64,000 nucleotides of DNA, taken from NCBI GenBank assembly GCA_041596215.1, contig JBFHIZ010000005.1:1-64000 (forward strand). Direction: 5' to 3'. Numbering within the stretch: the stretch's first letter is position 1; every line of letters begins with the position of its first letter. Origin of the DNA: JBFHIZ01 sp041596215. GTDB taxonomy: Bacteria > Bacillota > Clostridia > Lachnospirales > Lachnospiraceae. A model generated the notes under the pieces. The model worked only from the letters and a program-made list of their open reading frames with translations. It was not told the DNA's origin and searched no databases. A program made the translations under genes and the position numbers. This document shows positions 19,766 through 27,351 of this stretch, in pieces.

Positions 19766-20789
19766 ATTATTAATAATATTAGGAGTAATGCCTTTTTTTG
19801 CAGGATTATGGTTTGTCAAAAAAGCGGAAATATCGAATGGGAAAATTGCAATGGCTCTTGTTTCTGGATATATTACCATGTTTACATTATTTCAAATCGT
19901 ATTTACAATCGCACAGATATTGACAAATCAAATTGCAACGGTTGTAACCTGGTTTTCGATTTTGTTTGTATGCGTGGCTTTGCTTTCTTTTCTTTATGCA
20001 AGGAAAGAATGTCCTAAGATGTTACAAAATTTCCTTGAAGTATGGAAAACAAAAAAAACGAAAGCTACTTGGATTATGTGGATTGCTTGTGCTCTTTTAT
20101 TGCTATTTCCGATTGTGATGTCTTTTCTTTATCAATACGCGGATGGAGATGATTCTTATTATTTGGCGTTAGCAACGGCAATCAGTAAATCGGGTATGAT
20201 AAATGGAAATTTACCATATACTGGTGGAACCACGTCTATTGATGTGCGTCATGCATGGGCGGGTGGCGTTAGTTTTACCGCATATTTGTCGAGAATTACC
20301 GGACTTCATACTGCAATTATCGCACATTTTTTGCTTCCTCCATTTTTATTTGTCGTTATGTATCTGATCTATTGGCTGATAGGAAGAACGTTATTAAAAA
20401 GCAATAAGGAATATCTTCCGTTTTTTATGATGATTATTTCCATTATGTATATTTTTGGGAACGTGTCTATTTATACAGAAACCACATTTATGATTACTAG
20501 AACATGGCAGGGAAAAGCAATGTTTTCTAATTTGATTGTTCCTGTTTTGATTCTTTCTTTTTTGAAAATGAAAGAAAAAGGGAATACGCCAATGTATTGG
20601 ATTGCTATTTCTTTTATAGGCATTGCATCTATTTTCACATCGACTATGGGTATCTTTTTCTCGCCGGTATTTATTGGATTGTCGACCGTGATAATTGCAA
20701 TTTTAAATAGAAAATGGAAATATTTTTTGGGATATGCGTTAAGTATGCTTCCTATTTTAGGATATGCAATATTATATATACAAGGATAA
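19746..20789 (+). CDS. DUF6077-like polytopic membrane protein, N-terminal part
   Basis: A 347-residue protein with about nine helices. The outer loop YADGDDSYYLALATAI, followed by TSIDVRHAWAGG, resembles DUF6077 proteins, which look like GT-C enzymes with an acidic DDxYY loop. DUF6077 proteins as I remember them are longer and carry a soluble C-terminal domain, whereas this one stops right after a helix. The next gene supplies four helices and a soluble domain, so the two may be one enzyme in two pieces. ATG at 19746 follows AAGGAGGAAGG. Confidence 0.65.
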   Translation: MMIGSLELLIILGVMPFFAGLWFVKKAEISNGKIAMALVSGYITMFTLFQIVFTIAQILTNQIATVVTWFSILFVCVALLSFLYARKECPKMLQNFLEVWKTKKTKATWIMWIACALLLLFPIVMSFLYQYADGDDSYYLALATAISKSGMINGNLPYTGGTTSIDVRHAWAGGVSFTAYLSRITGLHTAIIAHFLLPPFLFVVMYLIYWLIGRTLLKSNKEYLPFFMMIISIMYIFGNVSIYTETTFMITRTWQGKAMFSNLIVPVLILSFLKMKEKGNTPMYWIAISFIGIASIFTSTMGIFFSPVFIGLSTVIIAILNRKWKYFLGYALSMLPILGYAILYIQG

Positions 20790-20808
20790 CTAGAGAATGG
20801 AGTAGATT

Positions 20809-21621
20809 ATGATTGATTTATGGAAAGAAGTTTTTTCATGTTTTTTATTATATATTGCGGATGGATGGCATTTTATTACCTTTGCAGCAGTATTTGTTTT
20901 CTTATGGATTACGGAAAAAAATAGAAATATTCGTATTACTTTGCTTTATATTACGGCAGCTGTTTTATTCTTATTCTTTTTTCCGGTCACCATATACATT
21001 TCTATTCGAATTATGGGAGAGACCGCAACGTATTATCGAATACTATGGTTTGCTCCAATTACAATTATTATTGCCTATGGAATTGTTAAATTCGTAAGCA
21101 GTCGAAAAGAGAAAGTTACTCGTATATTAGCAGCAGTATTAGCAATTCTGGTATTAATGGCAGGTGGAGATTATGTTTATGATAATGCTTTTTTTCAGAC
21201 AACAAAAAACTTTTATCAATTGCCTCCTACAGTGATTGCAATATGCGACCAAATTGAAGTGGATGGACGGGAAGTAAAAGCTGTGTTTCCCAAAGAGTTA
21301 ATGGAATATGTACGTCAGTATTCTGCAACAATACATATGCCTTATGGGCGTGAAATGTTGGTGGGACAATGGGGGTTTTATAACGAATTATATGATGTGA
21401 TGAATGGAGAATATGTTTCTCCAGAATTGCTTACTACACTTGCTAGGGAGCAAGGATGTCATTATATTATTATACAAGAAGATAAAGTGGATATCGAAGA
21501 AATGGCAGTTTATGAGTATTCCTATTTTTCTTCAGTAGGTGGATATACGGTATTTTTAGATGAACGAGCCTATTTGGGATTAGATGCAGATTATATCGCA
21601 AAGGGAACTATGGTTCCATAG
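20809..21621 (+). CDS. Membrane protein with soluble tail, possible second half of DUF6077-like enzyme
   Basis: A 270-residue protein: four helices in the first ~130 residues, then a ~135-residue soluble domain like the external tail of GT-C enzymes. It lies in a different frame from the preceding gene, 19 bases on, with its own GGAG six bases ahead of the ATG. That favours a real two-gene split over a simple sequencing frameshift. Its last codons lie inside a 26-base palindrome shared with the convergent gene. Confidence 0.65.
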   Translation: MIDLWKEVFSCFLLYIADGWHFITFAAVFVFLWITEKNRNIRITLLYITAAVLFLFFFPVTIYISIRIMGETATYYRILWFAPITIIIAYGIVKFVSSRKEKVTRILAAVLAILVLMAGGDYVYDNAFFQTTKNFYQLPPTVIAICDQIEVDGREVKAVFPKELMEYVRQYSATIHMPYGREMLVGQWGFYNELYDVMNGEYVSPELLTTLAREQGCHYIIIQEDKVDIEEMAVYEYSYFSSVGGYTVFLDERAYLGLDADYIAKGTMVP

Positions 21622-21627
21622 TTCCCT
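21602..21627. repeat. Perfect 12-bp inverted repeat spanning two convergent gene ends
   Basis: Arms AGGGAACTATGG (21602-21613) and CCATAGTTCCCT (21616-21627) with a two-base loop. Both stop codons lie within it: TAG of the + gene at 21619-21621 and TAG of the - gene at 21610-21608. The + gene ends GTMVP and the - gene GTMEP because the same palindrome is read on both strands. No T-run follows on either side, so it may be a weak bidirectional terminator or 3'-end stabiliser. Confidence 0.8.
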
Positions 21628-22615
21628 CTGTGGTAGGTGTCAATAAATCAAGATATCGATTTGCAATAAGCATACGACCATTCTTATTTAAAGTAAGTCC
21701 ATCATTTTCTAAATAGGCAGGGTAGGTATCTTTGTTAATTAAGACCCCTAAGAGATTGTCCATATAGGAAACTCCAATTTCTACCGATGCATTTTTAGCG
21801 GCCACCATGTAGGTTGGTAAAAATCCATAGCCGCTATTGGTAATCTCAGAACCAAGTAAGTCACCATCTTTTTCAAGTAAACAGTAAGTAGGGGAAGCAA
21901 CGACAAATTGCATATGCGGATAAGCCTCTTGTAACATTTTTACGGATTGGTAAATTGCATTTGCATACATGCTGAAATCTTCACGGTCAAGACTTTCGAT
22001 TTCCTGTCCGTTTCGATATTCTTTTGCATTGTAATTTATAATACAAAGGTCTATGGTTGAAAAATCAATGGTCTGCATAGTTTCTAGAGATTTGGTAGCA
22101 GTTTCATCAACAAGAGCAATTTCATCCCAAAAAGCAGTTTGAAAATCGAAGTTTTTTCCAGCAATACAAACCGAAAGCCAATAAAAACTTACGATGTCAT
22201 TCGTATAGGATATATCAAAGGGATTATATTTTGGTGTAATCTGACTTCCAGGAAAGCATAAATTGTATATGGTAGCATCTTTTAGTTCGGAAGATACCAG
22301 TTGAACGATTCCTGTTTGATCAGGGGTGTCTTGTATCGTTTCATCACCAATAACAACGATATTTAATTCGCCATCATCGATGTAGTCTGAATGCATTTGT
22401 GAAAATTCATCTGGGGTAAAATATACCAGATAATCTTCGGAGTCATCGGTTAGAGAAGCTGCGGTATAATCTGTTGGAGCAATGCTTTCTATGCCTCTAT
22501 TCCAAATGGCAAGTTTAACAATGCTAATAATAGCAAAGACTAAAATAACAGAAAGTAATGCAAGTGGTAAAATGGTGTGAATCGATAGTTTGTTAGGTTC
22601 TTTTTTCTTTTTCAA
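21608..22615 (-). CDS. SGNH-like membrane-anchored protein lacking catalytic residues
   Basis: A 335-residue protein with a cytoplasmic KKKK start and one membrane helix (residues ~14-36), then an external domain related to the 17.8-kb SGNH protein. VVIGDETIQDTPDQTGIVQL aligns with its VLMGDSTIGNCKDETGIAAL, but the nucleophile Ser is Glu (residue 92). The GxND block is replaced by INYNAKEY and the DxxH block by DGLTLNKNG with no His. It is probably a non-catalytic paralog. TTG at 22615 with GGAG six bases ahead is chosen; a longer reading from 22681 would start upstream of the likely transcript. It is the only minus-strand gene in the first 50 kb. Confidence 0.72.
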   Translation of the reverse strand: MKKKKEPNKLSIHTILPLALLSVILVFAIISIVKLAIWNRGIESIAPTDYTAASLTDDSEDYLVYFTPDEFSQMHSDYIDDGELNIVVIGDETIQDTPDQTGIVQLVSSELKDATIYNLCFPGSQITPKYNPFDISYTNDIVSFYWLSVCIAGKNFDFQTAFWDEIALVDETATKSLETMQTIDFSTIDLCIINYNAKEYRNGQEIESLDREDFSMYANAIYQSVKMLQEAYPHMQFVVASPTYCLLEKDGDLLGSEITNSGYGFLPTYMVAAKNASVEIGVSYMDNLLGVLINKDTYPAYLENDGLTLNKNGRMLIANRYLDLLTPTTEGTMEP

Positions 22616-22670
22616 AAAAACTCCATTCTCGCAAAAAAGCGCATATATCATTTTTTGTATTTCAATTACT

Positions 22671-22699
22671 ATCATAAACAATTCTTAGAATAAAGTCTA
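22671..22699 (-). promoter_or_regulatory. Candidate promoter for the minus-strand SGNH-like gene
   Basis: On the minus strand, TAGACT (22699-22694), a 17-base spacer and TATGAT (22676-22671). The predicted transcript would begin near 22664, which supports TTG at 22615 rather than a start at 22681. Confidence 0.42.
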
Positions 22700-22745
22700 T
22701 GAATGAAAAAAAAATTCATAAAAAATTAATGCAAAGGAAGAAAAA

Positions 22746-23135
22746 ATGAAAAAAAAAGTTAAAGTAAAGGATATGCTAATATTACAAGGGGCAGTTATTT
22801 TGTTTTCGGCAGCTAGCGCTTTATCAAAAGCAGCCGCATTACAAGAATTTTTGAGTATGAAATTTATTTTGATTTTTGGAATAGAAATCATAGTGCTTGG
22901 ACTATATGCAGTTATCTGGCAACAATTATTAAAGCGTTTTGATTTATCCATAGCTTATGCGAATAAGGCAATGGTTCTTTTATGGTATATGGTTTGGGCA
23001 ATGCTTATTTTTAAAAATAAATTAACAATTAAAAATGTGATTGGAGTTTTGATTGTAATTATTGGAATTATATATATTAATTTACCTCAAAAAGAAAGAA
23101 TGGAATTAAAGGAGGAGGGAATAGATGAAAATTAA
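22746..23135 (+). CDS. Small EamA/SMR-type membrane protein, ArnE/F-like flippase subunit
   Basis: A 129-residue protein with four helices and the EamA/SMR layout, ending GVLIVIIGIIYINLPQ. TM3 carries SIAYANKAMVLLW, the usual place for the SxAYA-type motif of SMR-like flippases. It overlaps the next gene, a second protein of the same size and type, by 11 bases. Paired small EamA proteins act as a heterodimer in ArnE/ArnF, which flip Und-P-Ara4N. Here the pair may flip the Und-P-aminosugar made by the ArnC-like enzyme at 15.6 kb. Confidence 0.75.
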   Translation: MKKKVKVKDMLILQGAVILFSAASALSKAAALQEFLSMKFILIFGIEIIVLGLYAVIWQQLLKRFDLSIAYANKAMVLLWYMVWAMLIFKNKLTIKNVIGVLIVIIGIIYINLPQKERMELKEEGIDEN

Positions 23136-23475
23136 TATGACAATAGTTGCGTATATAATTCTTGTATTAGAAGTGACTGCAGCAGCTTTTTCTCAAGTGC
23201 TTTTAAAGAAAAGTTCTAAGAAACAACATAAAAGTTGGGTTTTTGAATATTTAAATCCATATGTTATCTTTGGCTATTTTATTTTGTTTGCGGCTATGCT
23301 TTCACAAATGTTTGCATTTCGCTATATGGAGTATAAAGATGGATCCATTGTAGAAGCACTAGGCTATGTGATTGTAATGATTTTAGGAGCTGTTTTTTTT
23401 CAAGAGAAAATCACTAAAAATAAGATTTTAGGGACAGCACTCATATTTTTGGGAATGACAGTTTACTTTATATAA
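23125..23475 (+). CDS. Small EamA/SMR-type membrane protein, second flippase subunit
   Basis: A 116-residue protein with four helices: ILVLEVTAAAFSQVLLKKSSKK at TM1, ending with EKITKNKILGTALIFLGM, a typical EamA/SMR last helix. It overlaps its partner and has its own strong AAGGAGGAGGG site. A heterodimeric ArnE/F-like flippase is the best reading. A drug exporter is less likely in this context. Confidence 0.75.
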   Translation: MKINMTIVAYIILVLEVTAAAFSQVLLKKSSKKQHKSWVFEYLNPYVIFGYFILFAAMLSQMFAFRYMEYKDGSIVEALGYVIVMILGAVFFQEKITKNKILGTALIFLGMTVYFI

Positions 23476-23523
23476 AAAATAAAAAAATACAGAATAATAG
23501 ATAAAATCAAAAAAGTAAGATTC

Positions 23524-23552
23524 TTGAAAGTCTTATGTGAAAATGCTATAAT
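23524..23552 (+). promoter_or_regulatory. Strong sigma-A promoter with extended -10
   Basis: TTGAAA (23524-23529), 17-base spacer, TATAAT (23547-23552) with TG one base upstream. It lies in the 134-base gap before the first GH25 gene. It probably drives the second half of the polysaccharide locus (GH25, rmlB, rmlA and onwards). Confidence 0.7.
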
Positions 23553-23609
23553 ATAATGCACTGTAACGAAAAAAATGATTATGTTAAACTTAACTAGAGG
23601 AAAACAAAT

Positions 23610-26180
23610 ATGTTAAACACACAAGATGATTTTGATTCCGCTTTTGAAAAATTTCCAAAGAAAAAAAAGGTGGATTTATCTTATGAAGAATATGATGCTT
23701 CGAAAGATAAGGCGATAAAAAAGAAGAGTAATAAAAGTAAGGGACTCCAAAGTGAGGAGACCCCTTATAAGAGACCCCAAAAACAGATTCAAGAACCTAA
23801 TAAAACAAAACGGGTCATAAAAAAAAGGCCAAAGAAAACAGCAAAAAAGGGATTTGGAGAGCATTTAAGAGAGTTCTTTGCAAGTGCTGGATTTCTTGAG
23901 TATCTAATGATTGCAACAACGCTTGTCATTATAATTGTAGGGGGAATTACACTTTATAAATGGGAAGAATCAAAAGAAATTGCAACTGGAGAAGAAGCCT
24001 TAATACCAATAGGAGAACAGCTTAGCGAAGTTGCAGTTTATACGGATGTGTTAGTGGACACTATAATTTCATCATTTGTAGGTGGACAAGAAGCAAACAA
24101 AGTGTTAGCAAATTTAGATGAAAGTGTAGAAATTTCCGTAACCTTCAGTTCCATTATGCAAGATTTAAAGGTAAAATTTGTAAATAAAGAAACGGATGAG
24201 TTAATTACGGGGATTTTATTTAAAATTGAAGTGATCCCTCCGACAGGAGAATCTTTCCTTGTTACGAATGAAGAAAAAGATGGATTAATCTATGTAAGGG
24301 ATTTAGAAGCAGGGGATTATCAAGTTATATGTAAAAGCATAGGAAATGTGAAGTTTTCGGATACACCAGTAGATGTCGTAGTGAAAGGCGAAATGGAGTA
24401 TCAAGAGATTAATATTATCAATGAAGTAAAAAAAGAATCTGAAATTAATGTTTCAGAAGAAGATACGGAAGAGGAAGTTGTTGTTGAAAGTACATTAAAA
24501 GACACTGTTGTGTGGGTTGCATCTACAAAAACAGCGGTAGGAGATGGCTCTGGATATGTGGAAGTTTCAAAAGACACAATTATCAATCCATCTACGATAG
24601 CATCGTTATCCGGAGTTTTCTATCGAGTGAATGGAACAACATCGTCACCAACACCAACACCATCACCAACACCATCACCAACACCATCACCATCACTATC
24701 ACCAACACCGTCACCAACGCCAACCATTAATCCGGGAAATGATATTTCGGTTACTTTAAATAAGATGACGGCAACATTGATAAGGCCGAATACATTACAA
24801 CTTACCGCAACGGTAGAAAAGGAAGAAAGCGATGATTCTGTGACTTGGACGTCTTCCAACACAAAGGTTGCTACGGTAAGTAATACTGGACTTGTTACAC
24901 CAGTTGGCGGGGGCGAAACAATCATTACGGTAAAAACAAAGGAAGAATTGGATTCTGCACCAGGGACTTATGCAAAAGCAACTTGTACGGTTACGGTAGA
25001 ACCATTAACGATTGCAATAGCTTCTACTACATCTGGCGGAAGTTCACCAGAAGCAATTTATGTAGGAAACCAAGTGGATTTAACGGCTACGTTTACCAAT
25101 CGACTTTCGAGCGATACGATTACATGGAAGACATCGGATACTACCATTGGTACCATTACTAAAAAAACAACATCCACGACAAAAGACGTATATACTTTTT
25201 CTGCATTAAAATCCGGTACGGTAGACATTACAGTATATTCGACAGAGGGATTAGGAGAAGACAATGCACAACCAGTTGCAGTATACCGATTTGTAGTGAG
25301 CGTCAATCCAAAAAATGATACAACGACAAACTTAAAGGATGAAAATGGAACACAAATATATGTAAAGGATGGAAGTAGTTATCGAGAAGCAAAATATGCA
25401 GATTATTATACCTTTAGCACTTTTTATATAAAAGGAACGGTAGAGTATACGTATACTGGCTGGCAAACATTAGATGATAACAAAACCTATTATTTTGATA
25501 GAAATGGAAATAAAGTGACTGGAACACAGGTAATTCAAGGCGTTTCCTATGTATTTTCTAGTACTGGTGTACTTTCTATGGGTAGTGGAACTATAGGAAT
25601 TGATGTTTCTAAATGGAACGGAACCATCGATTGGACCGCAGTAAAAGCATCAGGAGTAGATTTCGTGATTATTCGATGTGGTTATCGTGGTTCGACAACG
25701 GGAGCATTAATTGAGGATCCAAAATTTGAACAAAATATACAAGGAGCAACGAGCGCGGGATTAAAAGTGGGTGTGTATTTCTTTACACAAGCAATTACAG
25801 AAGTAGAAGCGGTAGAAGAAGCTTCGATGGCATTAGCGCTTACCAGTAAATATAAGTTGACATATCCAATATTTATTGATTCCGAAGGAAGCGGTGGACG
25901 AGCAGACAGTTTGGATGCTACAACACGTACTGCTATCTTAAAAGCATTTTGTCAGACGGTTACAAATGCAGGGAAAAAAGCAGGAATCTATGCTTCAAAA
26001 AACTGGTTTACAACGAACTTAAATACAAGCCAATTAAATTCTTACACGATATGGATGGCACAATATGCGACGACACCTACCTATACAGGAAGATATGATA
26101 TATGGCAATATTCTTCTACTGGACATGTGGGTGGCATCGATGGCAATGTAGATATGAATAAAAGTTATTTGAGTTATTAA
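23610..26180 (+). CDS. Membrane-tethered GH25 muramidase with Pro-rich linker, Ig-like and wall-binding domains
   Basis: An 856-residue peptidoglycan hydrolase that cuts the MurNAc-GlcNAc bond. In order: a Lys-rich cytoplasmic segment (1-95), one helix (~96-117), a Cna-B-like segment (~190-275), a PTPSP repeat linker (~346-372), two Ig-like BIG2-type domains (~378-560), choline-binding-type repeats (GWQTLDDNKTYYFDRNG, ~618-657) and a GH25 domain from 663. Catalytic acids are present in GIDVSKWN and FIDSEG. It is anchored by its N-terminus rather than released. It has its own promoter and precedes rmlB by 31 bases. A second tethered GH25 sits after rmlA. Confidence 0.88.
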   Translation: MLNTQDDFDSAFEKFPKKKKVDLSYEEYDASKDKAIKKKSNKSKGLQSEETPYKRPQKQIQEPNKTKRVIKKRPKKTAKKGFGEHLREFFASAGFLEYLMIATTLVIIIVGGITLYKWEESKEIATGEEALIPIGEQLSEVAVYTDVLVDTIISSFVGGQEANKVLANLDESVEISVTFSSIMQDLKVKFVNKETDELITGILFKIEVIPPTGESFLVTNEEKDGLIYVRDLEAGDYQVICKSIGNVKFSDTPVDVVVKGEMEYQEINIINEVKKESEINVSEEDTEEEVVVESTLKDTVVWVASTKTAVGDGSGYVEVSKDTIINPSTIASLSGVFYRVNGTTSSPTPTPSPTPSPTPSPSLSPTPSPTPTINPGNDISVTLNKMTATLIRPNTLQLTATVEKEESDDSVTWTSSNTKVATVSNTGLVTPVGGGETIITVKTKEELDSAPGTYAKATCTVTVEPLTIAIASTTSGGSSPEAIYVGNQVDLTATFTNRLSSDTITWKTSDTTIGTITKKTTSTTKDVYTFSALKSGTVDITVYSTEGLGEDNAQPVAVYRFVVSVNPKNDTTTNLKDENGTQIYVKDGSSYREAKYADYYTFSTFYIKGTVEYTYTGWQTLDDNKTYYFDRNGNKVTGTQVIQGVSYVFSSTGVLSMGSGTIGIDVSKWNGTIDWTAVKASGVDFVIIRCGYRGSTTGALIEDPKFEQNIQGATSAGLKVGVYFFTQAITEVEAVEEASMALALTSKYKLTYPIFIDSEGSGGRADSLDATTRTAILKAFCQTVTNAGKKAGIYASKNWFTTNLNTSQLNSYTIWMAQYATTPTYTGRYDIWQYSSTGHVGGIDGNVDMNKSYLSY
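24646..24722 (+). repeat. Low-complexity PTPSP-coding repeat in the GH25 gene
   Basis: Tandem ACCA/TCACCA units encode alternating Pro-Thr and Pro-Ser, an extended linker between the N-terminal part and the Ig-like domains. The near-identical units may make the length variable between strains. Confidence 0.85.
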
Positions 26181-26211
26181 AAAAGACAAAAGCAGGCGGG
26201 AGAAACAACAT

Positions 26212-27288
26212 ATGAAAACGTATTTAGTAACAGGCGGAGCGGGATTTATTGGTTCAAATTATATTCACTACATGTTTAAAAAATATGGAAAAGAAATTCG
26301 GATTATCAATGTCGATTCGTTAACTTATGCAGGAAATTTAGCAAATTTAAAGGAGTTTGAAGAAGCGGATAATTATGAATTTATAAAAGCAGATATTTGC
26401 GATAGTGAGGCGATAACCGAAATTTTTAAAACACATGATATTGATCGAGTGATACATTTTGCAGCGGAAAGTCATGTGGATCGTAGCATTAAAAACCCAG
26501 AGGTGTTTGTAAAAACAAATGTATTGGGAACGTTAGTCATGTTAAATTGTGCAAAAAATGCATGGATGCTTCCCAATGAAACGTTTCAAGCAGGAAAAAA
26601 ATTCTTGCATGTTTCTACGGATGAAGTATATGGTTCTTTAGAAAAGGAAGATGAATATTTCTATGAAACAACGCCATATGATCCGCATAGTCCCTATTCT
26701 GCGAGTAAAGCTTCTTCAGATATGTTAGTGAAATCCTATATGGATACCTACCAATTTCCGGCCAATATAACGAATTGTTCGAATAATTATGGACCTTATC
26801 AATTTCCGGAAAAATTAATTCCTTTAATTATCAATAATGCATTACAAGGGAAAAAACTTCCAGTGTATGGAGATGGGTTAAATGTTAGAGATTGGTTATA
26901 TGTGGAAGATCATGCGAAAGCAATAGATATGGTACAGGAACAAGGAAAATTATTTGAAACATATAATATCGGTGGGCATAATGAAAAACAAAATATTCAG
27001 ATTATTGAAACCATTTTAGATACCTTACAGGAAATGTTACCTGAAAAGGATCCGAGAAAGAAACTAGTAAGCAAAGATTTGATTACGTATGTAACGGATC
27101 GAAAAGGGCATGATAGACGTTATGCCATTGCTCCAGATAAAATAAAAGCAGAGATTGGATGGGAACCGGAAACTTGCTTTTCAGAAGGCATTAAACGAAC
27201 GATTGCCTGGTACTTTGAGAATGAGGAATGGATGAAAAATGTAACTAGTGGAGATTACCAAAAATATTATACGGATATGTACCAATAG
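26212..27288 (+). CDS. rmlB: dTDP-glucose 4,6-dehydratase
   Basis: A 358-residue extended-SDR enzyme converting dTDP-glucose to dTDP-4-keto-6-deoxyglucose. Visible: NAD-binding TGGAGFIGSNY at residues 7-17, HFAAESHVDRS, VSTDEVYG with the Asp-Glu pair, YSASKASSDM with the YxxxK active site, and NCSNNYGPYQFPEKLIP, diagnostic for RmlB. Its product feeds both RmlC (rhamnose branch) and WecE at 13.9 kb (Fuc4N branch). GGGAG lies ahead of the ATG. A hairpin separates it from rmlA. Confidence 0.95.
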   Translation: MKTYLVTGGAGFIGSNYIHYMFKKYGKEIRIINVDSLTYAGNLANLKEFEEADNYEFIKADICDSEAITEIFKTHDIDRVIHFAAESHVDRSIKNPEVFVKTNVLGTLVMLNCAKNAWMLPNETFQAGKKFLHVSTDEVYGSLEKEDEYFYETTPYDPHSPYSASKASSDMLVKSYMDTYQFPANITNCSNNYGPYQFPEKLIPLIINNALQGKKLPVYGDGLNVRDWLYVEDHAKAIDMVQEQGKLFETYNIGGHNEKQNIQIIETILDTLQEMLPEKDPRKKLVSKDLITYVTDRKGHDRRYAIAPDKIKAEIGWEPETCFSEGIKRTIAWYFENEEWMKNVTSGDYQKYYTDMYQ

Positions 27289-27292
27289 GCAA

Positions 27293-27321
27293 AATGGGGA
27301 CGTTTGAGAGACGTTCCCATT
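27293..27321 (+). repeat. Hairpin between rmlB and rmlA
   Basis: Arms AATGGGGACGT (27293-27303) and ACGTTCCCATT (27311-27321) pair over 11 positions with one G-U, loop of seven. No T-run follows, so it is not a standard terminator. It may be an mRNA-processing or stability element that sets the rmlB/rmlA ratio. Confidence 0.65.
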
Positions 27322-27351
27322 CCGTGCGTTTAAAAAAGGAGGATTTTTGTA

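Noticed and set aside
20790..20808. Sequencing frameshift joining the two DUF6077-like genes
   Set aside because: No homopolymer is present at the junction and the second gene has its own ribosome binding site; kept as two genes, with the split noted as a finding.
22616..22681. Longer N-terminus for the minus-strand SGNH-like protein
   Set aside because: The start at 22681 lies upstream of the predicted transcript start and has no ribosome binding site; TTG at 22615 has GGAG at good spacing and gives a normal KKKK-helix anchor.
24646..24722. Short tandem repeats considered as a CRISPR array
   Set aside because: Units of about six to twelve bases with no spacers; they encode a proline-rich linker in frame.
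24620..24925. Antisense open frame across the PTPSP repeat coding alternating Gly-Asp-Gly-Val
   Set aside because: It is the reverse reading of a low-complexity linker inside a well supported GH25 gene; no start signal of its own.
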